Positions 6,305 to 8,777 of a stretch of DNA of 8,777 nt are shown piece by piece. The DNA comes from DASVBJ01 sp036375895 (GTDB taxonomy: Bacteria; Actinomycetota; Actinomycetes; JACCUZ01), in NCBI GenBank assembly GCA_036375895.1, contig DASVBJ010000222.1, positions 1-8,777 of the forward strand, in the 5' to 3' direction. Under the pieces are notes generated by a model. The model saw only the letters and a program-made list of their open reading frames with translations, made no database searches and was not told the origin of the DNA. Position 1 is the stretch's first letter. Each line of letters begins with the position of its first letter. A program made the translations under genes and the position numbers.

Positions 6305-7879
6305 ATGACACCGACCGCTGCCCGCCGCGCCGCCTCCGGCCCTGAGGGCGCTGACCGGCCCGACGGCGCTGACGGGCCCAGCGAGCCCGCGCCGCTGTGC
6401 CTGGTCACCGGCGCCACCGGCTACATCGGCGGCCGGCTCGTGCCCGAGCTGCTCGACGCGGGCTACCGCGTGCGGGTCATGGCCCGCCACCCCGAGCGGC
6501 TGCGCGACCACCCGTGGGTGGGCCGGGTCGAGACCGTCAAGGCCGACGCCTCCGACCCGGCCAGCCTGGCCACGGCGCTCGACGGGGTCGACGTCGCCTA
6601 CTACCTGATCCACGCGCTGGGCACCGGCGCCTTCGAGCACACCGACCGCGAGACCGCCCGGGTGTTCGCCGACGCGGTGCGGGCAGCCGGCGTACGCCGT
6701 CTGGTCTATCTCGGCGGCCTCTCCCCCGCCGGCGAGGAGCTGTCACCGCACCTGCGGTCGCGGCAGGAGGTCGGCGAGGTCCTGCTCGGGTCCGGGGTGC
6801 CGACGGCGGTCCTGCGGGCGGCCGTCATCCTCGGGTCGGGCTCCGCGTCGTTCGAGATGCTGCGCTACCTCACCGAGCGGCTGCCGGCGATGGTCGCGCC
6901 GCGCTGGGTCGACACGCGCATCCAGCCGATCGCGATCCGGGACGTGCTGCGCTACCTGGTCGGCTGCGCGGCGCTGCCGCCGGCGGTCAACCGGGCCTTC
7001 GACATCGGCGGCCCGGACGTGCTCACCTACAAGCAGATGATGCAGCGCTACGCGCGGGTCGCCGGGCTGCCGCCGCGGCTCATCGTGCGGGTGCCGGTGC
7101 TCACGCCCAAGCTGTCGAGCTACTGGGTGGGCCTCGTCACGCCGGTCCCCGGGTCGATCGCCAAGCCGCTGGTGGAGTCGCTGCGCAACGAGGTCGTCTG
7201 CGGTGACCGCGACATCGCCGCGTACGTGCCGGACCCGCCCGAGGGGCTGATCGGGTTCGACCAGGCCGTGGAGTTCGCTCTCGACCGGGTCCGGGACGCC
7301 ACGGTGACGTCCCGCTGGTCGTCGGCCTCGGTGCCGGGAGCGCCCAGCGACCCGCTGCCCACGGATCCCTCCTGGGCCGGTGGAAGCCTCTACGTGGACC
7401 GGCGCACCCGCAAGGTCGCCGCCTCCCCCGAGGCGCTGTGGCGAGTCATCGAGGGCATCGGCGGCGAGCGGGGCTGGTACTCGTTCCCGCTGGCCTGGCG
7501 GGTCCGCGGGCTCCTCGACCGGCTCGCCGGCGGGGTCGGGCTGCGGCGCGGGCGGCGCGACCCGGAGCATGTCTACGTCGGCGAGACCATCGACTTCTGG
7601 CGGGTCGAGGAGCGCGAGGAGGGCAAGCTGCTGCGGCTGCGTGCCGAGATGCGCCTGCCCGGGCTGGCCTGGCTCGAGCTGGGCGTGGCCCGCGAGCCGG
7701 GCACGACGTACGTCCAGCGGGCCATCTTCCACCCCCGCGGCCTGCTCGGGCACCTGTACTGGTGGTCGGTCGCGCCCTTCCACGGCATCGTGTTCGGCGG
7801 GATGGCCCGCAACATCACCCGCGCCGCCGAGCGGCTCGAGGCCCGGCACGACCGGCCGCAGGACGCCGGCCCGGCGTAG
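6305..7879 (+). CDS. YbjT-like NAD(P)-binding SDR fused to DUF2867
   Basis: A 524-residue protein with two parts, the architecture of E. coli YbjT. After a Pro/Gly/Asp-rich lead of about 30 residues, an atypical SDR Rossmann fold begins with LVTGATGYIGG (G36, G39, G42). It continues with YYLIHALG (about 99-106) and LVYLGGLSP, and lacks an evident YxxxK catalytic pair, so it may bind NAD(P) without classical SDR chemistry. From about residue 360 a DUF2867 domain follows, with a VGETIDFWRVEE stretch, AEMRLPGLAWLELGV, and a hydrophobic YWWSVAPFHGIVFGGMARNI near the end. Substrate and role are unknown; do not read it as a quinone reductase on position alone. It starts 28 nt after qcrB with only a weak GGCGGG upstream, so it may be read from the respiratory operon or its own promoter. 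The lead contains an 18-nt near-repeat (6347-6364 and 6365-6382, 15/18). The family is clear, the function not. Confidence 0.88.
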   Translation: MTPTAARRAASGPEGADRPDGADGPSEPAPLCLVTGATGYIGGRLVPELLDAGYRVRVMARHPERLRDHPWVGRVETVKADASDPASLATALDGVDVAYYLIHALGTGAFEHTDRETARVFADAVRAAGVRRLVYLGGLSPAGEELSPHLRSRQEVGEVLLGSGVPTAVLRAAVILGSGSASFEMLRYLTERLPAMVAPRWVDTRIQPIAIRDVLRYLVGCAALPPAVNRAFDIGGPDVLTYKQMMQRYARVAGLPPRLIVRVPVLTPKLSSYWVGLVTPVPGSIAKPLVESLRNEVVCGDRDIAAYVPDPPEGLIGFDQAVEFALDRVRDATVTSRWSSASVPGAPSDPLPTDPSWAGGSLYVDRRTRKVAASPEALWRVIEGIGGERGWYSFPLAWRVRGLLDRLAGGVGLRRGRRDPEHVYVGETIDFWRVEEREEGKLLRLRAEMRLPGLAWLELGVAREPGTTYVQRAIFHPRGLLGHLYWWSVAPFHGIVFGGMARNITRAAERLEARHDRPQDAGPA

Positions 7880-7896
7880 GACAGTGCCTGCTGTCC
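7863..7896 (+). terminator. Hairpins at the stop of the SDR-DUF2867 gene, possible terminator
   Basis: Two hairpins abut at the gene's end. ACGCCGG (7863-7869) and CCGGCGT (7871-7877) form a near-perfect palindrome over the last codons. GGACAG (7879-7884) pairs with CTGTCC (7891-7896) around a 6-nt loop, starting on the last base of the stop codon. Neither is followed by a T-run, so an intrinsic terminator is plausible only in the U-poor form reported for GC-rich actinobacteria. The next gene is convergent, so termination is expected here. Confidence 0.35.
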
Positions 7897-7914
7897 CTCG
7901 CACGCCGCCGCCGC

Positions 7915-7961
7915 GAGTTGCGGAACTGAGGGGCGTTCGGTTGTCCTGGGTTCCGCAACTC
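7915..7961 (+). repeat. Palindrome-ended repeat, copy 1
   Basis: GAGTTGCGGAAC at 7915-7926 is perfectly complementary to GTTCCGCAACTC at 7950-7961, giving a 12-bp stem around a 23-nt loop that holds GGGGCGTTCGG. A further 7-bp outer arm exists (CCCTCGC 7895-7901 with GCGAGGG 7964-7970). The core 7919-7961 recurs 83 bp downstream with one mismatch. It lies in the convergent gap, 35 nt after the SDR-DUF2867 stop. It could be a REP-like extragenic palindrome, a bidirectional terminator or a protein-binding site; the sequence does not decide. The strand sign is arbitrary. Confidence 0.85.
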
Positions 7962-8001
7962 TGGCGAGGGCGGTCGCGGTGACGGGTGGGACCGGGCGGG
8001 C

Positions 8002-8044
8002 TGCGGAACTGAGGGGCGTTCGGTGGTCCTGGGTTCCGCAACTC
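8002..8044 (+). repeat. Palindrome-ended repeat, copy 2
   Basis: A direct copy of the repeat at 7919-7961, same orientation, 42 of 43 bases equal; the only change is T7942 to G8025 in the loop. The stem is shorter here (TGCGGAAC 8002-8009 with GTTCCGCA 8033-8040, 8 bp) because the bases before the left arm differ from copy 1, while the right arm is intact. It ends 20 nt before the stop of the minus-strand SDR gene. The 40 bp between the copies shows no similarity to either. Confidence 0.85.
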
Positions 8045-8064
8045 GGCCGAACGCTTCGGACGGG

Positions 8065-8777
8065 TCACACCATCGCGGCCGACGTCACGTCCGGGTGCGC
8101 GCGCATGAACTCCACCAGCCGAGCCGCGTAGCTCGCGAACGGCGGGCACTCCACGCCGGAGCCCGCGAGCCCGGCCTGGGTGTTGTCGCTCGTGTACGTC
8201 GTGCGGCTGGCGAAGTAGTCGAACGCCGGCGCCGGGATCTGCACGAGCCTGCGGACACCCGGCAGCCCGGCCAGTCGTCGTACCGGGCTTAGCGGCAGCG
8301 GCAGCGGCACCACCCGCCGGCCGGTCGCGGCCGCCGCGGCCGCGACGATGTCGGTGCCGGACGTCACCCGCGGGTCGGCCACCTGGTAGGTCCTGCCCGG
8401 CGCGTCGTCGCGCACCGAGAGGACCGCGAGCGCGTCAGTGAGGAAGTCGACCGGGACGATGTTGAAGTGCGCCAGGGTCATGTCGGTGAACCGCGGCACG
8501 AGGGCCAGGGCGCGCGGCTGACGAAGGAGCAGGCGGAAGAGGAAGTAGGGCCCGTCGTACTTCTGGGTCCATCCGGTGCGACTGTCACCCACCACCGAGG
8601 CCGGCCGGTAGACCGTCACCGGCAGCCCACCCGCGGCAGCCTTGCGGACCTCGGTCTCGGCCAGGAACTTCGTCTCGTCGTAGACGCTGTGGAACCCCTG
8701 CCCGACGTCGAGGTCCTCCTCCCGGAACACGCCGGGGTGGTCCCCGCTCACGTAGCAGGTGCTGATGTGGTGAACCC
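8065..8777 (-). CDS. Extended SDR reductase (thioester-reductase/male-sterility type), 5' end beyond window
   Basis: The C-terminal 236 residues of an NAD(P)-dependent extended SDR resembling the NAD_binding_4 group (thioester reductase domains, fatty acyl reductases). Its nucleotide-binding N-terminus lies outside the window. The frame runs to the edge with VHHISTCYVSGDHPG, the strand carrying the catalytic Ser/Thr. A GTG near 8751 inside that motif is therefore an internal valine, not the start. YDETK gives the Y-x3-K pair, and VYRPASVVGDSRTGWTQKYDGPYF matches the conserved substrate-side stretch of this group. The C-terminus (TYTSDNTQAGLAG... CPPFASYAARLVEFMRAHPDV) is also typical. No carrier-protein or adenylation domain is seen, so it may be a free-standing reductase; the substrate is unknown. 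It converges on the SDR-DUF2867 gene across 185 bp with repeats. Confidence 0.87.
   Translation of the reverse strand, partial: VHHISTCYVSGDHPGVFREEDLDVGQGFHSVYDETKFLAETEVRKAAAGGLPVTVYRPASVVGDSRTGWTQKYDGPYFLFRLLLRQPRALALVPRFTDMTLAHFNIVPVDFLTDALAVLSVRDDAPGRTYQVADPRVTSGTDIVAAAAAATGRRVVPLPLPLSPVRRLAGLPGVRRLVQIPAPAFDYFASRTTYTSDNTQAGLAGSGVECPPFASYAARLVEFMRAHPDVTSAAMV

Noticed and set aside
4429..6417. A 662-codon open frame on the minus strand opposite qcrA/qcrB
   Set aside because: Its product is rich in Arg, Asp, Glu, Gln and His with no recognisable domain, the usual mirror of a real GC-rich gene. The plus strand holds qcrA and qcrB with all motifs intact.
7880..8064. A CRISPR array, because of the repeated palindromic units
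   Set aside because: There are only two copies, the 43-bp unit is longer than usual repeats, the single spacer is 40 bp, and no cas genes are in the window.
8749..8751. GTG at 8751 as the start of the minus-strand SDR gene
   Set aside because: The frame is open to the window edge, and the codons upstream (VHHISTCYV) are a conserved core strand of the family, so this GTG is an internal Val.

Overview
The window is a GC-rich, gene-dense piece of an actinobacterial chromosome. The actinobacterial marks are a di-haem QcrC, a three-segment Rieske protein with a twin-arginine motif before its third membrane segment, a QcrB with PDWY in place of PEWY and a long C-terminal extension, GTG starts, and trpD lying divergent to ctaE-qcrCAB as in mycobacteria. 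The layout and protein style suggest Nocardioides or a relative (Propionibacteriales), but that is inference; no 16S or other marker is present.

Left part, minus strand (1-2021): the 5' two thirds of trpD (tryptophan biosynthesis, cut by the window edge), preceded by a small receiver-like protein whose stop lies 4 nt before the trpD start, and upstream of that a caa3-type CtaG cytochrome oxidase assembly protein. A short 76-bp divergent region (2022-2097) separates this arm from the plus-strand respiratory operon. It may hold leaderless promoters on both strands.

Centre, plus strand (2098-6276): ctaE (oxidase subunit III), qcrC (di-haem cytochrome c), qcrA (Rieske Fe-S) and qcrB (cytochrome b). 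They are spaced by 17 nt, a 4-nt overlap and a 1-nt overlap, so they form one translationally coupled operon. It encodes the complete bc1-type complex and one oxidase subunit of the actinobacterial bcc-aa3 supercomplex, which passes electrons from menaquinol to oxygen without a soluble cytochrome c. CtaG on the other strand fits oxidase (copper) assembly.

Right part (6305-8777): 28 nt after qcrB comes a 524-residue YbjT-like protein, an NAD(P)-binding Rossmann domain fused to a DUF2867 domain. It faces, tail to tail, the 3' part of a second extended-SDR reductase gene on the minus strand, which runs out of the window. The 185-bp convergent gap holds a run of hairpins and two direct copies, 83 bp apart, of a 43-bp palindrome-ended repeat (42/43 identical). 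This is the least explained part of the window.

I found no complete novel system. The genes are conserved housekeeping and respiratory genes. The points worth a second look are the repeat pair, the possible leaderless divergent starts, and the degenerate receiver protein coupled to trpD.
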